Notes: generated by a model from the sequence alone, not told the origin. A DNA stretch of 64,000 bases from Odoribacter sp. (GCA_013824715.1 PNOH01000027.1:1-64000); one strand, 5' to 3'. Shown: positions 44,624 through 52,863, counted from the first letter of the stretch. Program-made: numbers and translations.

Positions 44624-46369
44624 TTAGGCTTTTGGTATGATTTTTAAAACCTGTCCAACCTTAAGGCTTTTGGCAGCTTTAATGTTATTTATCTTCATGA
44701 TTTCATGATTCGAAACTCCCGGGAATTTTTTTGCAATTGACCAGAAGTTGTCTCCTTTGCGCACGGTGTAATAAACAATCTCATCTTTGGTAACCTGGCT
44801 GGTTTGTTCAACTAAACTGCTGTCTTTCTTACCTGTTCCAACAACTTCGGCCAATACTTTTTCTGAAGGATTTGCTTTGTTGATATTTACATCAGGCGCT
44901 TTTTCAGTAGATTTAGTCTTAGCCGAATTTGCAAGGATTGGCGCTGAACTGAACGACGGCTTTTTATTTAATGATTTTTGCTTGTCGGTCCTGCTCATCT
45001 GACTAATACCGGCGTAATAGTCACCCTGACCTTCAGGAACATAAACAGTAAGTTTTTGACCAGCTTTAAGGAAATTACTGTGCATTTTGTTCCAGTACTT
45101 TAAATCGGAAATCCGAACCCTGAACCAGGCAGATATCAATCCCAGATTATCGCCTGATTTTACTGAGTAAACAACTTTATCACGTCCTTTTATGTCGCTT
45201 GGACTTTGACTTGCATAATGGTTTTGTGGATTTACAATTTGATTATTGGGGAAGAATTCTGCCCGTCGGTGATCATGAATTTCATTTTCATTCTCAAGAT
45301 AAGCAGAAATCTCGTCATGAGGCAAAACCAGACTATAGGCTCTTCCCTTGCTGGCCGGAATAATGTCACGACGATACTGAGGATTCAAACTCCGGATTTG
45401 TTCGGCCGGAATTCCAATTACTTCTGAAATCTGGCTAAAGTGGAGATAGTCGTTAACCATCAGCGTATCGGTAATAATCGGAAAAGCCGGAGATTTTGGA
45501 AAGATATTATGACTTTGATAGAAATTCATAACATAGTTGGCAGCAATAAATGCCGGAACATATCCACGGGTTTCCTTTGGCAGTTTATAATAAACTTTCC
45601 AATAGTCGCGAACATTTCCTGATCTTTTTATCGCTTTATTTACATTTCCGGGGCCACAATTGTATGCGGCAATAACCAAATGCCAGTCTTTATAAATGTT
45701 GTATAAATCACGCAAATATCTCGCCGCTGCATCTGTAGCTTTCAACGGATCGCGGCGTTCGTCAACAAATGTACTGATTTCGAGTTTGTACATTTTACCG
45801 GTTCCATACATAAACTGCCACAAACCAACCGCACTGGCCGATGAGTTTGCCCCCGGATTTAAAGCCGATTCGATAATCGGAAGGTATTTTAATTCCATAG
45901 GCAATCCATATTTGGCAAGGGCTTCTTCAAACATCGGGAAATAGTAATTGGCCAGTCCGAGCATTACGGCTACCTGTTTTGGCTTGCGCACGGTGTACAT
46001 GGCAATAAAATTCTTGACCGTATTGTTGTATGAAAGACTTACTGCTGACTGCATGGATTGCAGTCTTTGAATATACACCGAATCGGGTAGGGTTTGTTTA
46101 AGGGTATCGGCTTCTGCCAGTTCTGTACTATCTAATAGGAAGGCATTCTGCACGTACCAACTGCTCAACATGCTGTCGAGCTTGTCCGAAAAGTATTTAT
46201 TCAGGTTTTCGTCAGGAATATAATAATACTTTTCGTATCCGTTTATGGTATCCAGTGATGAAACATTGATGGTACATGCTTTCCGAAGGTTTTCCTTCTT
46301 GTATCCGGCAGCATAGGATTGCAGTCCGGAAATTGTCAGTAAAATAACTGTCAGTTTTAATATCCTCAT
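44624..46369 (-). CDS. LysM-containing lytic transglycosylase (MltD-like)
   Basis: A 581-residue exported murein hydrolase (signal peptide to about residue 21). The SLT domain spans about 150-280: catalytic Glu167 in LPIIESALNP, then SAVGLWQFMYGTG and AAYNCGPGNVNKAI. Two LysM peptidoglycan-binding modules follow, near 398-441 (YSVKSGDNLGLISAWF) and 533-578 (YYTVRKGDNFWSIAKKFPGV). It cleaves glycan strands to 1,6-anhydro products. The gene sits 9 bases after the DUF5683 gene in the par cluster, an arrangement found in many Bacteroidota. Confidence 0.92.
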   Translation of the reverse strand: MRILKLTVILLTISGLQSYAAGYKKENLRKACTINVSSLDTINGYEKYYYIPDENLNKYFSDKLDSMLSSWYVQNAFLLDSTELAEADTLKQTLPDSVYIQRLQSMQSAVSLSYNNTVKNFIAMYTVRKPKQVAVMLGLANYYFPMFEEALAKYGLPMELKYLPIIESALNPGANSSASAVGLWQFMYGTGKMYKLEISTFVDERRDPLKATDAAARYLRDLYNIYKDWHLVIAAYNCGPGNVNKAIKRSGNVRDYWKVYYKLPKETRGYVPAFIAANYVMNFYQSHNIFPKSPAFPIITDTLMVNDYLHFSQISEVIGIPAEQIRSLNPQYRRDIIPASKGRAYSLVLPHDEISAYLENENEIHDHRRAEFFPNNQIVNPQNHYASQSPSDIKGRDKVVYSVKSGDNLGLISAWFRVRISDLKYWNKMHSNFLKAGQKLTVYVPEGQGDYYAGISQMSRTDKQKSLNKKPSFSSAPILANSAKTKSTEKAPDVNINKANPSEKVLAEVVGTGKKDSSLVEQTSQVTKDEIVYYTVRKGDNFWSIAKKFPGVSNHEIMKINNIKAAKSLKVGQVLKIIPKA

Positions 46370-46378
46370 AAGCTAATT

Positions 46379-46987
46379 TTAAAATGTAAATCTAAAATGT
46401 ACCCCCATTAATTTATTATCCATACACATCACCGGCCCCGGAACCCAATTGAAAGTCAGATCGTCGCTGATGTCGAAGTTGAAAAAGTGGGCATCAACAC
46501 TGGCATCAATAATATTGACCGCGTAAAAAACTACGGTTCCGATAACAACCAAATCACGGTTTCTCCTCCAATAATCCTTTTGTCTCCTCAACGCTTCAGT
46601 ATAATCAGTAATATTTTCCGGCCGGAGTAAGCTGGGATTTACCTTCAATATCTGATGTGAATTCGTATAAGGATCTGTGTCAATGATGTCGGAATAAGCC
46701 TGTTTGTAAATGGTATATTGTTCGTTGTTAAAGTTAATAAAGTATCCTAAAGTAGCAAAACCAGCATAAACCAATGGAACTTTCCAGTATTTCCGGTTAT
46801 ACATTTGGCCCATACCGGGGAAAACAGCCGAATAAATGGTTGCTTTTCGTGGCGAATGCCCGACTACTTTAGTTGAATCCACATTTGATTTCTGGCTAAA
46901 GGCAGAAAATCCTGTTGTAAAAAACAGGATAATTAAAATACACCTACCAACTAATTTGGATGAGACGATAATTCTTTTTTTATACAT
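46379..46987 (-). CDS. DUF5683 membrane protein
   Basis: A 202-residue protein with a signal-like N-terminus (residues 10-32) and the DUF5683 pattern: HSPRKATIYSAVFPGMGQMY, NRKYWKVPLVYAGFATLGY and RQKDYWRRNRDLVVIGTVVF, plus YAVNIIDASVDAHFFNFDIS. The family is confined mostly to Bacteroidota and is almost always encoded just after parB; its function is unknown. The start overlaps the parB stop by 8 bases, so the two are translationally coupled. Confidence 0.85.
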   Translation of the reverse strand: MYKKRIIVSSKLVGRCILIILFFTTGFSAFSQKSNVDSTKVVGHSPRKATIYSAVFPGMGQMYNRKYWKVPLVYAGFATLGYFINFNNEQYTIYKQAYSDIIDTDPYTNSHQILKVNPSLLRPENITDYTEALRRQKDYWRRNRDLVVIGTVVFYAVNIIDASVDAHFFNFDISDDLTFNWVPGPVMCMDNKLMGVHFRFTF

Positions 46988-47864
46988 CTAATTTATCAAG
47001 AATTCCTAAAATGCGTTCCAGATCTTTGGTTGAAGAAAATGGTATCGTAATTTTTCCTTTTCCGGTTTGATCCATTTTAAAATCAATTTTCGACTGAAAA
47101 TATTTGTTCAGATGATGGTATAAATCCTGATATTCGGTCGGAAATTTTGGGGGTTTTGCTTTTTCTTCAGGTTGAAAACTTGTTTGATCTTCGGTATATT
47201 TTCTTACAATTTCCTCAACCCTGCGTACCGAAAATTCATTTTTAATGATTTCATCAAAAATCATGAGTTGCATTTCCGAGTCCTGAATATTTACCAATGC
47301 CCTCGCATGGCCCATCGTAATGTTTTTATCAACTATGCCTTTTTGAATTTTTGCCGGTAACTTAAGCAAGCGAAGGTAATTGGTAACTGTTGATCGTTTT
47401 TTTCCGACCCGGTCGCTCAGGGTTTCCTGCGTGAGCTTACATTCATCAATCAACCGTTGATAGCTATGGGCAATTTCAATGGCATCAAGATCTTCGCGCT
47501 GTATATTTTCTATCAGGGCCATTTCAAGCATCCCTTCATCGTCGGCAGTTCGGATATACGAAGGAATTGTAGTGAGCCCGGCAATTTTGGAGGCCCTTAA
47601 TCTTCTTTCTCCGGCGATAACCTGATAGATGCCGTTATCTGTTATACGCAGGACGATGGGTTGAATAATCCCTATTTCTTTAATTGAAGCAGCTAATTCA
47701 TTTAATGTTTCTTCATCAAATTTAGTCCTGGGTTGAAATGGGTTTGCAACAATTTTTGAAATTTCAATTTCATTGATGGCAGAACCTGTTTCTTTTGCAA
47801 AATATTCATCTGCACCATCAATTAATGCACCCAAACCTCTTCCCAATGCTTTCTTTTTTGCCAT
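46980..47864 (-). CDS. parB: Chromosome-partitioning protein ParB
   Basis: About 294 residues from the ATG at 47864 (MAKKKALGRGLGALI, the typical ParB start). The CTP-binding N-domain has NPFQPRTKFDEETLNELAAS and QVIAGERRLRASKIAGL; the helix-turn-helix region includes LTQETLSDRVGKKRSTVTNY; the C-terminal dimer domain closes with KDLERILGILDKLDV. It loads on parS sites near oriC and acts with ParA in segregation. No obvious parS sequence was found in the window. parA precedes it by 12 bases. Confidence 0.95.
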   Translation of the reverse strand: MAKKKALGRGLGALIDGADEYFAKETGSAINEIEISKIVANPFQPRTKFDEETLNELAASIKEIGIIQPIVLRITDNGIYQVIAGERRLRASKIAGLTTIPSYIRTADDEGMLEMALIENIQREDLDAIEIAHSYQRLIDECKLTQETLSDRVGKKRSTVTNYLRLLKLPAKIQKGIVDKNITMGHARALVNIQDSEMQLMIFDEIIKNEFSVRRVEEIVRKYTEDQTSFQPEEKAKPPKFPTEYQDLYHHLNKYFQSKIDFKMDQTGKGKITIPFSSTKDLERILGILDKLDV

Positions 47865-47876
47865 AATCAAAAGGTC

Positions 47877-48677
47877 TTATTCAATAATTCTCTCTAAATT
47901 TTTTATTTTGGTCATCCCGTTATTCTGCAATAACTCGCGGGCAAGGTTCATATAAGATAAAGCGCCCTTCGATGTTGCATCGTAAAGAATAGCCGGTTGC
48001 CCGTAACCTGGGGCTTCGCTGAGTTTAATATTGCGTTGAATGACTGATTCGAATACCATTTCCTGAAAATGTTTTTTAACTTCTTCCATTACCTGATTGG
48101 ATAAATTCAGGCGTGAATCGAACATGGTGAGCAGGAATCCTTCAATTTCAAGCCCCGGATGTAATTTAGTTTGAATAATTTTAATGGTATTCAGGAGTTT
48201 ACCTAATCCCTCCAAAGCAAAATATTCACACTGAACCGGAATAATAACAGAATCAGCCGCTGTAAGGGCATTGACCGTGATCAATCCTAATGAAGGAGAA
48301 CAGTCAATCAGTATGAAATCGTAATCATTCCTTATTTTTTCAATCACATGGCGTAATACCTTCTCCCGGTTGGGAAGGTTTAGCATTTCAATTTCAGCGC
48401 CAACCAGATCAATGTGCGAAGGAATGAGGTCCAAACCCTTAATTTCAGTATTTAATATGATTTTTCGCGGATCAAGTTCATCAACAATACATTCATAGAT
48501 GCTGGTTTTTACATTTCTCACATCAAATCCAACTCCTGAAGTTGCATTAGCCTGAGGATCAGCATCAACAATCAAAACCTTATATTCTAAAACGGCCAGA
48601 CTTGCTGCAAGGTTTATTGCAGTCGTGGTTTTCCCGACACCCCCCTTTTGGTTAGCAAGCGCTATTACTTTTCCCAT
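47877..48677 (-). CDS. parA: Chromosome-partitioning ATPase ParA
   Basis: A 266-residue ParA/Soj from the ATG at 48677 (MGKVIALANQKGG). The deviant Walker A KGGVGKTT is at residues 11-18, and the later IDCSPSLGLITVNALTAAD and QCEYFALEGL blocks are family hallmarks. It forms ATP-dependent dimers on nucleoid DNA and moves ParB-parS complexes. The open frame upstream of 48677 is not supported; a TAACTTTG -7 box (48715-48722, minus) lies inside it. It heads the cluster parA-parB-DUF5683-transglycosylase-BatA. Confidence 0.95.
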   Translation of the reverse strand: MGKVIALANQKGGVGKTTTAINLAASLAVLEYKVLIVDADPQANATSGVGFDVRNVKTSIYECIVDELDPRKIILNTEIKGLDLIPSHIDLVGAEIEMLNLPNREKVLRHVIEKIRNDYDFILIDCSPSLGLITVNALTAADSVIIPVQCEYFALEGLGKLLNTIKIIQTKLHPGLEIEGFLLTMFDSRLNLSNQVMEEVKKHFQEMVFESVIQRNIKLSEAPGYGQPAILYDATSKGALSYMNLARELLQNNGMTKIKNLERIIE

Positions 48678-48714
48678 ACAAAAACAACTTTTTTGGTAAG
48701 TCCCAAAGTTAATA

Positions 48715-48722
48715 TTTAAAAC
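48715..48722 (-). promoter_or_regulatory. -7 element (TAACTTTG) for the parA cluster
   Basis: An exact TAnnTTTG match on the minus strand, about 38 bases ahead of the parA ATG. No TTTG at the -33 position. It supports the start at 48677. Confidence 0.45.
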
Positions 48723-48796
48723 AGAAACAGGTAGTAAATATTTATTAACCCCAATCACTGACAGGTACCGGAGTTACGAACCAGGATTGGATATTT

Positions 48797-49795
48797 TCAA
48801 ACAAGTTTGATTTTTTTTACTTCTTTTTTCAGTTGTTCCAGGTCTATTGGTACAACTCCCAGTTTTTCACAAACCAATCCGCCTGCCAGATTAGAAATTT
48901 GTGCCATGAGCGGAATTGGCAGACCGGCAGCCAAGCATAGACTAGCCGTTGCGATTACAGTATCTCCGGCACCCGAAACATCGGCAATATCACGGACCTC
49001 TGCAGCATAATAATTTTGGCTGACTCCATTAGTCAGAAAAACACCTAATTCAGATAACGTGATAAAAAGTAATCCGATCTGATTTTCTGTTTTGAACTTC
49101 TCCGATGCCTTTTTGATCTCGTTCATGTCTGTTTTTTCAATCTGAAGGTTCAACCCATCTTTAAATTCTTTAAAGTTTGGCTTAAACAAATCTACCTGTT
49201 GGTAGTTATTGAAATTCCGGCTTTTAGGATCTGCAACTGTCAGAATATTTTTGGATTTGGCCAGGGCAATTACATTCCTGATTAACCAGGGAGTAATCAG
49301 CCCCTTGTCGTAATCAACAAAAATAGCGATGTGAATATGTTTTTCTTCAATAATAGTTTTGATCTTTTCGAATACCTTTCTTTCAAACTCGGAATCAATT
49401 AAGCTTGAGATTTCCTGATCAACTCTGGAAATTTGCTGCCCTCCGCTGATTATTCGGGTTTTGACCGTAGTCATTCGGTTCTTGTCAATAAATAATCCTT
49501 CACTGGTCAGATTCTTTTCCTTCATTAGTTTCGCGAAAATTTTTCCTTTTTCATCATCTCCAATGATTGAAACCAGAATTGGGGTTGCTCCAAAAGCCTG
49601 AATGTTTAGCGATACATTTCCTGCACCTCCCAAACGGTTTTCCTGCTTGTTAACAGTAACAATTGGTATGGGCGCTTCAGGCGAAATACGGTCAACCTTT
49701 CCCCACAAATAAGTATCGATCATGGCATCACCAATGATTAATACATTTAGATCCGAAAATTTGCTGAAAACCTGTTCGATATTGTCTTTTTTCAC
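48797..49795 (-). CDS. PfkB-family kinase, heptose-7-phosphate kinase-like (HldE N-domain/RfaE1)
   Basis: A 332-residue kinase from GTG at 49795. The PfkB fold is shown by VLIIGDAMIDTYLWG, RLGGAGNVSLNIQAFG, and the C-terminal anion hole and catalytic base in DVSGAGDTVIATASL. WGKVDRISPEAPIPIV is the hallmark of the D-glycero-beta-D-manno-heptose-7-phosphate kinase (RfaE1/HldE kinase domain), which supplies ADP-heptose for lipopolysaccharide core. No nucleotidyltransferase half is fused, so the adenylyltransferase must be elsewhere. The longer frame to 49873 is rejected because a TATTTTTG promoter box (49815-49822) lies within it. Confidence 0.88.
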   Translation of the reverse strand: MKKDNIEQVFSKFSDLNVLIIGDAMIDTYLWGKVDRISPEAPIPIVTVNKQENRLGGAGNVSLNIQAFGATPILVSIIGDDEKGKIFAKLMKEKNLTSEGLFIDKNRMTTVKTRIISGGQQISRVDQEISSLIDSEFERKVFEKIKTIIEEKHIHIAIFVDYDKGLITPWLIRNVIALAKSKNILTVADPKSRNFNNYQQVDLFKPNFKEFKDGLNLQIEKTDMNEIKKASEKFKTENQIGLLFITLSELGVFLTNGVSQNYYAAEVRDIADVSGAGDTVIATASLCLAAGLPIPLMAQISNLAGGLVCEKLGVVPIDLEQLKKEVKKIKLV

Positions 49796-49814
49796 TGTCT
49801 GGTTTTTCGATGTG

Positions 49815-49822
49815 CAAAAATA
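49815..49822 (-). promoter_or_regulatory. -7 element (TATTTTTG) of the heptose kinase gene
   Basis: Exact TAnnTTTG on the minus strand; leader to the GTG start about 13-15 bases. It decides the start of this gene. Confidence 0.55.
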
Positions 49823-49869
49823 GTAAAATTTAGCTCGAATAAAATCAGTAGAACAGGCAAATGCTGAAG

Positions 49870-50425
49870 TCAAAAAACACGAATGGGAACAATCCTTTCA
49901 GATAGTTCCCATTCACTTTTGGTTAACCCGAGGGCTTTCCTCAGTGCCAGACTACGGTTATTCAAGCCGGTTGCTCCATCCGGTTTCTACAACCATTTTT
50001 TGCAGCCTTGAGCTTTCCCGTACTGCCTTTTACAGCATTACGTTCCAGCTGTCCATTCGACTATTCCGAAGAAATGTCTTCCTGAACGAAGTTCCTTTTT
50101 AGCCACCTTATCATCTTTTCTTTCGATCTGTTGACTGGTGAAAAACTACTTTGATCCGAAAATCAGTTCGTTTTCAGTCCGACTATTTTGAAACATAGTT
50201 TCTTAACGTCTCCTGCTTTTTTTGGACCAACATTGATTTGAACGTTGTGACGATCATTTACTTTGTTGATGAACCTCCTCATTTCTGAATTGGTTCAAAC
50301 TTCAGCTTTTCATGAATGCAGATCAGAAAATCCGGGTGATCGGGTTTGGGGTTCAACTAAGTACCTTCTTCCTCCTCCATTCTTTCAAAGCAGCCTTTTA
50401 TCGCTCGTCTGATGACATAAAGTTA
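49870..50425 (-). ncRNA. Candidate structured non-coding RNA (~540 nt), unassigned
   Basis: The stretch 49823-50594 has no convincing reading frame on either strand (the longest minus-strand frame I found is about 39 codons). The minus strand is purine-rich and higher in GC than its flanks and contains many local hairpins: CAACGTT/AATGTTG near 50237-50256, TTTCTGA/TCAGAAA enclosing about 50283-50327, ACAGC/GCTGT near 50033-50053, CCGG/CCGG near 49966-49982, and CTGAGG/CCTCGG near 49929-49945. A promoter-like TTGACT...TTAACTTTA lies at about 50418-50449, and the far end has a strong terminator (49873-49912). It is not RNase P RNA, tmRNA or SRP RNA by any motif I could find. The alternative is an eroded gene. 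Confidence 0.5.
49873..49912 (-). terminator. Strong intrinsic terminator at the end of the putative RNA
   Basis: On the minus strand GAATGGGAAC, an 18-base loop region, GTTCCCATTC, then GTGTTTTTTG: a perfect 10-bp stem followed by a T-run. No protein gene lies upstream of it on this strand until the YkgJ gene at 50595. Confidence 0.85.
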
Positions 50426-50439
50426 AAACAATCGTCTCT

Positions 50440-50594
50440 AAAAAGTCAAGTATTTTTATCGTTTTGATTCAACTATGTTTGATCAAAAGTTATAAACAAT
50501 TGTTAATAACTTTGTATTGATTGTAATGTATTGTTATTTAGTTTATTATATAAATATAATTAAAATATATTAGGGTTATTAACAATTTTCTTGA
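50440..50594. other. AT-rich segment with 26-bp palindrome and DnaA-box-like words
   Basis: About 85 percent A+T. AAGTTATAAACAATTGTTAATAACTT at 50487-50512 (described here by its arms AAGTTAT and ATAACTT) is palindromic with two mismatched positions. TTATAAACA (50490-50498), TTATTAACA (minus strand, 50501-50509) and TTATTAACA (50576-50584) resemble, but do not equal, the DnaA box TTATCCACA. The run TTATATAAATATAATTAAAATATATTA could melt easily. Closeness to parAB makes an origin-related role worth testing; a simple promoter region is the alternative. Confidence 0.35.
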
Positions 50595-51263
50595 TCAGAA
50601 AATGGACTGATTATTCTTTAATACAGTTTTCAAACCTTCTTCCAGCCTGAATTCTGCGGTTTCAATGCCAAATTCTTTTAACGCTGCTCCGAATCCTTCA
50701 TTCATCATGCGGCCAGCGCGTAATGGAAAATCAATCAAAGCAGGGAAATTTTCTTCATTTTCCGGATGTTGGTAGAATGTCAGGCAGGAATCAAGCTTTG
50801 TTGAAAGATAGATTCGACATGCCATTGGCCTTGCTGAATATACTGAACATGTCCCATCCTTTAACAATGGGCATGGCGCTTTGAATTTATGGATTTCATC
50901 TTCTGTGAGTTTTGATGTTTGCTTAAATTTTTCTTCTGAAAGACTAATTAAACTGGAAATTTCTTCACTTGAGAATTTCTTTTTAATTTGTTCAGATAGA
51001 AAATGTAATTCGTAGGAATTTGCATAGACAGCCTGATGACAGCACCAATGGCATCCTTTATGGCACGCAATTGCCAGGTTTTGCCTTTGGGCTAAATTCA
51101 GAATTGAATTATTTAGTCCATCAATGGCCTCATATAACAATTGTATAGCATGGAATAGCGTTTCTTTCGGGAATCCTTTCTGAATGGCTGATTGTGCCAG
51201 CTTATAGCCATCAGAATAAAAAATGCGGTCGTTTTCGGTAAAATGCTTATTTTCGGAGATCAT
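50595..51263 (-). CDS. YkgJ-type cysteine-cluster protein, second copy
   Basis: About 222 residues from the ATG at 51263. Conserved cysteines occur in ACHKGCHWCCHQAV, then CPLLKDGTCSVYSARPMACRIY, the YkgJ/UPF0153 signature for a bound metal centre. It has an additional N-terminal helical part compared with the 166-residue copy at 6251. The role is unknown. The gene lies downstream of the AT-rich segment in genome order, but is transcribed towards it with no clear terminator before the putative RNA promoter. Confidence 0.85.
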   Translation of the reverse strand: MISENKHFTENDRIFYSDGYKLAQSAIQKGFPKETLFHAIQLLYEAIDGLNNSILNLAQRQNLAIACHKGCHWCCHQAVYANSYELHFLSEQIKKKFSSEEISSLISLSEEKFKQTSKLTEDEIHKFKAPCPLLKDGTCSVYSARPMACRIYLSTKLDSCLTFYQHPENEENFPALIDFPLRAGRMMNEGFGAALKEFGIETAEFRLEEGLKTVLKNNQSIF

Positions 51264-51353
51264 CAATTTGAGTGTTTTTTCTGCAAAATTAATTTTAGTT
51301 TTCAGGAAGGTGTTTTTTAATGTTTTATTTTCGAACTAATAAATACTGAATTT

Positions 51354-52226
51354 GTGAAATTTTTACCTGTCTTATCAATATTATTTGTTTTAAATTACCT
51401 GACTGCAAAATCAGTTGATTATTTACCAGTTCCGACCAAAGACCTGGTAAAGCATGCTTATTATGTATTGTCGTACAACGAGATGTATGAACAAGCAAAT
51501 TGGGTGTATTACAGCTTAACCGATAGCATGGTATTGCATGGAGGGGAGGAAAGGAGCAACAGTTTCAGGATGGACAAACTTGTTGTAAGCGGGTCGGCAA
51601 AATCGTCGGATTATACCAAAAGTGGTTACGATCGTGGGCATTTGTGTCCGGCGGCCGATATGGGCTTTAACCCGATTGCCATGCAGGAAAGCTTTCTGAT
51701 GTCGAATGTTTCGCCTCAAACACCTGATTTTAACCGAGGTATTTGGAAGGAACTTGAAACAACTGTACGCAATTGGGCAAAGAAGGAACGGAAGATCGTT
51801 GTGGTAACTGGTCCTGTCTTCAAAGATGATAAGGGTTCAATAGGTCAGGAAGAAGTGCTTGTCCCCGGTTATTTTTTTAAGGTCATTTATGATACAACCG
51901 ATGATCCAAAGTTAATAGCCTTTGTATTTCCAAATGCCAAAAGCGACCGCCCTTTAACGGATTTTGCCGTTTCAATCAATGAGGTTGAAAAATTAACTGG
52001 TTATGATTTCTTTTCTTTGCTTCCTGATGATCTGGAATCCAAATTAGAAAGCAAAGTCGAATTTGCAGGTTGGTTTGAAGGATACGAACCGGCCTCCCCA
52101 GTTGCTCAACAATCTCAAAAAGATACTGAAACTTTCAGCCAGGATTTTTATTTTTATCTGGTTTTGATCTCAGTTATTCTAATGGTTGTTCTGCTGGTTA
52201 TCGTAAAAGGTCGTAAAAGACGATAA
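51354..52226 (+). CDS. DNA/RNA non-specific endonuclease (NUC1 type), membrane-anchored
   Basis: A 290-residue protein starting at GTG, with a signal peptide (to TAKS, residue 20), the nuclease domain (about 25-240) and a C-terminal membrane helix (about 267-285). The active-site DRGH is at 93-96 with LCPAADM following, and Asn127 in DFNRGIW is the Mg ligand. Such beta-beta-alpha metal nucleases cut DNA and RNA without sequence preference. The C-terminal helix with a Lys/Arg-rich tail suggests the enzyme is tethered in the inner membrane facing the periplasm, perhaps for nutrient DNA digestion or defence against incoming DNA. Confidence 0.88.
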   Translation: MKFLPVLSILFVLNYLTAKSVDYLPVPTKDLVKHAYYVLSYNEMYEQANWVYYSLTDSMVLHGGEERSNSFRMDKLVVSGSAKSSDYTKSGYDRGHLCPAADMGFNPIAMQESFLMSNVSPQTPDFNRGIWKELETTVRNWAKKERKIVVVTGPVFKDDKGSIGQEEVLVPGYFFKVIYDTTDDPKLIAFVFPNAKSDRPLTDFAVSINEVEKLTGYDFFSLLPDDLESKLESKVEFAGWFEGYEPASPVAQQSQKDTETFSQDFYFYLVLISVILMVVLLVIVKGRKRR

Positions 52227-52234
52227 TGAGAAAT

Positions 52235-52690
52235 CTATGAGTTTTCTTTTGTATTGACCATCCAAAACGAAAAAATGTTCAGGTAATTCCAGAACGACTG
52301 AATGGTTTCTTCAGGCAAATCAAGTTTTGAAAGCACCTCCTGGTAGCATTTGAGCCATACTATCCGGGCTTCGGAAGTAATGGCAAATGGTGCATGTCGC
52401 TTTGCCAGTATGGGTTTGCCACGGTTCTCGTTAAAATATGGATGCCCGCCGCAAATCTGGATAAAAAAATCTGACGAACGTTGTTTGGCCTTGTCCAATG
52501 CTTCATCAATTCGGGGAAAGAGGTGTTTGATTTCGCTCTTGCTTAAAAGGTCGTAATGATCGCTCACCATTTTGCGGATTCCAAACTCTGTAATTTTTTC
52601 CAAAAACGCTGGTGTGGGCAAAGTAACTGCAGGTCTCTGTCCAAATTCAAATTGACTGATTGAAAAATCCATGATATTAAAAATTGACAT
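52235..52690 (-). CDS. Truncated hemoglobin (group II-like globin)
   Basis: About 151 residues from the ATG at 52690 (another ATG at 52672 is possible). The globin pattern is visible as GIRKMVSDHYDLL, then FFIQICGGHPYFNENRGKP and KRHAPFAITSEARIVWLKCYQEV, with the proximal His in KRHAPF and the WL...C block typical of group II truncated hemoglobins. Role is probably oxygen or nitric-oxide binding and detoxification in the cytoplasm. It converges with the nuclease gene and is divergent from the DEAD-box helicase. Confidence 0.8.
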   Translation of the reverse strand: MSIFNIMDFSISQFEFGQRPAVTLPTPAFLEKITEFGIRKMVSDHYDLLSKSEIKHLFPRIDEALDKAKQRSSDFFIQICGGHPYFNENRGKPILAKRHAPFAITSEARIVWLKCYQEVLSKLDLPEETIQSFWNYLNIFSFWMVNTKENS

Positions 52691-52749
52691 TTGAAATAAT
52701 AACAAAAAGGTTCTTCAAAAAGTTGCGTGACATACAATTGAGGACTGCC

Positions 52750-52797
52750 AATGACAATCAATGACTATTGAATGACAACCAATGACGATGAATGACT
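52750..52797. repeat. Five-copy ~10-bp tandem repeat (ATGAC)
   Basis: ATGAC recurs at 52751, 52761, 52772, 52782 and 52792 in the globin-helicase gap, e.g. CCAATGACAATCAATGACTA. The unit is AATGACNNNC/G with small drift. Confidence 0.7.
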
Positions 52798-52855
52798 TGT
52801 ATATTAAACTTCTACCTCAATTCTATTCGATTGGCATCTTTTAGGTGTTTCGGAT

Positions 52856-52863
52856 TACCTTTG
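52856..52863 (+). promoter_or_regulatory. -7 element (TACCTTTG) of the DEAD-box gene
   Basis: Exact TAnnTTTG match about 22 bases before the GTG start; a TTG lies 22 bases upstream of it, slightly far for the usual 19-base spacer. Confidence 0.5.

Noticed and set aside
48678-48758. Longer parA start at 48758
   Set aside because: The extra 27 residues match nothing and contain a -7 promoter box at 48715-48722; ParA proteins start at MGKVIALANQKGG.
49796-49873. Longer heptose-kinase start
   Set aside because: Residues before MKKDNIEQ are not PfkB-like and a TATTTTTG box lies within.
49929-49945. GAGGAAAG in the putative RNA as a sign of RNase P RNA
   Set aside because: It lies near the 3' end and is not followed by the GUCCGGGC of RNase P CR-I; ACAGAAA and other conserved blocks are missing.
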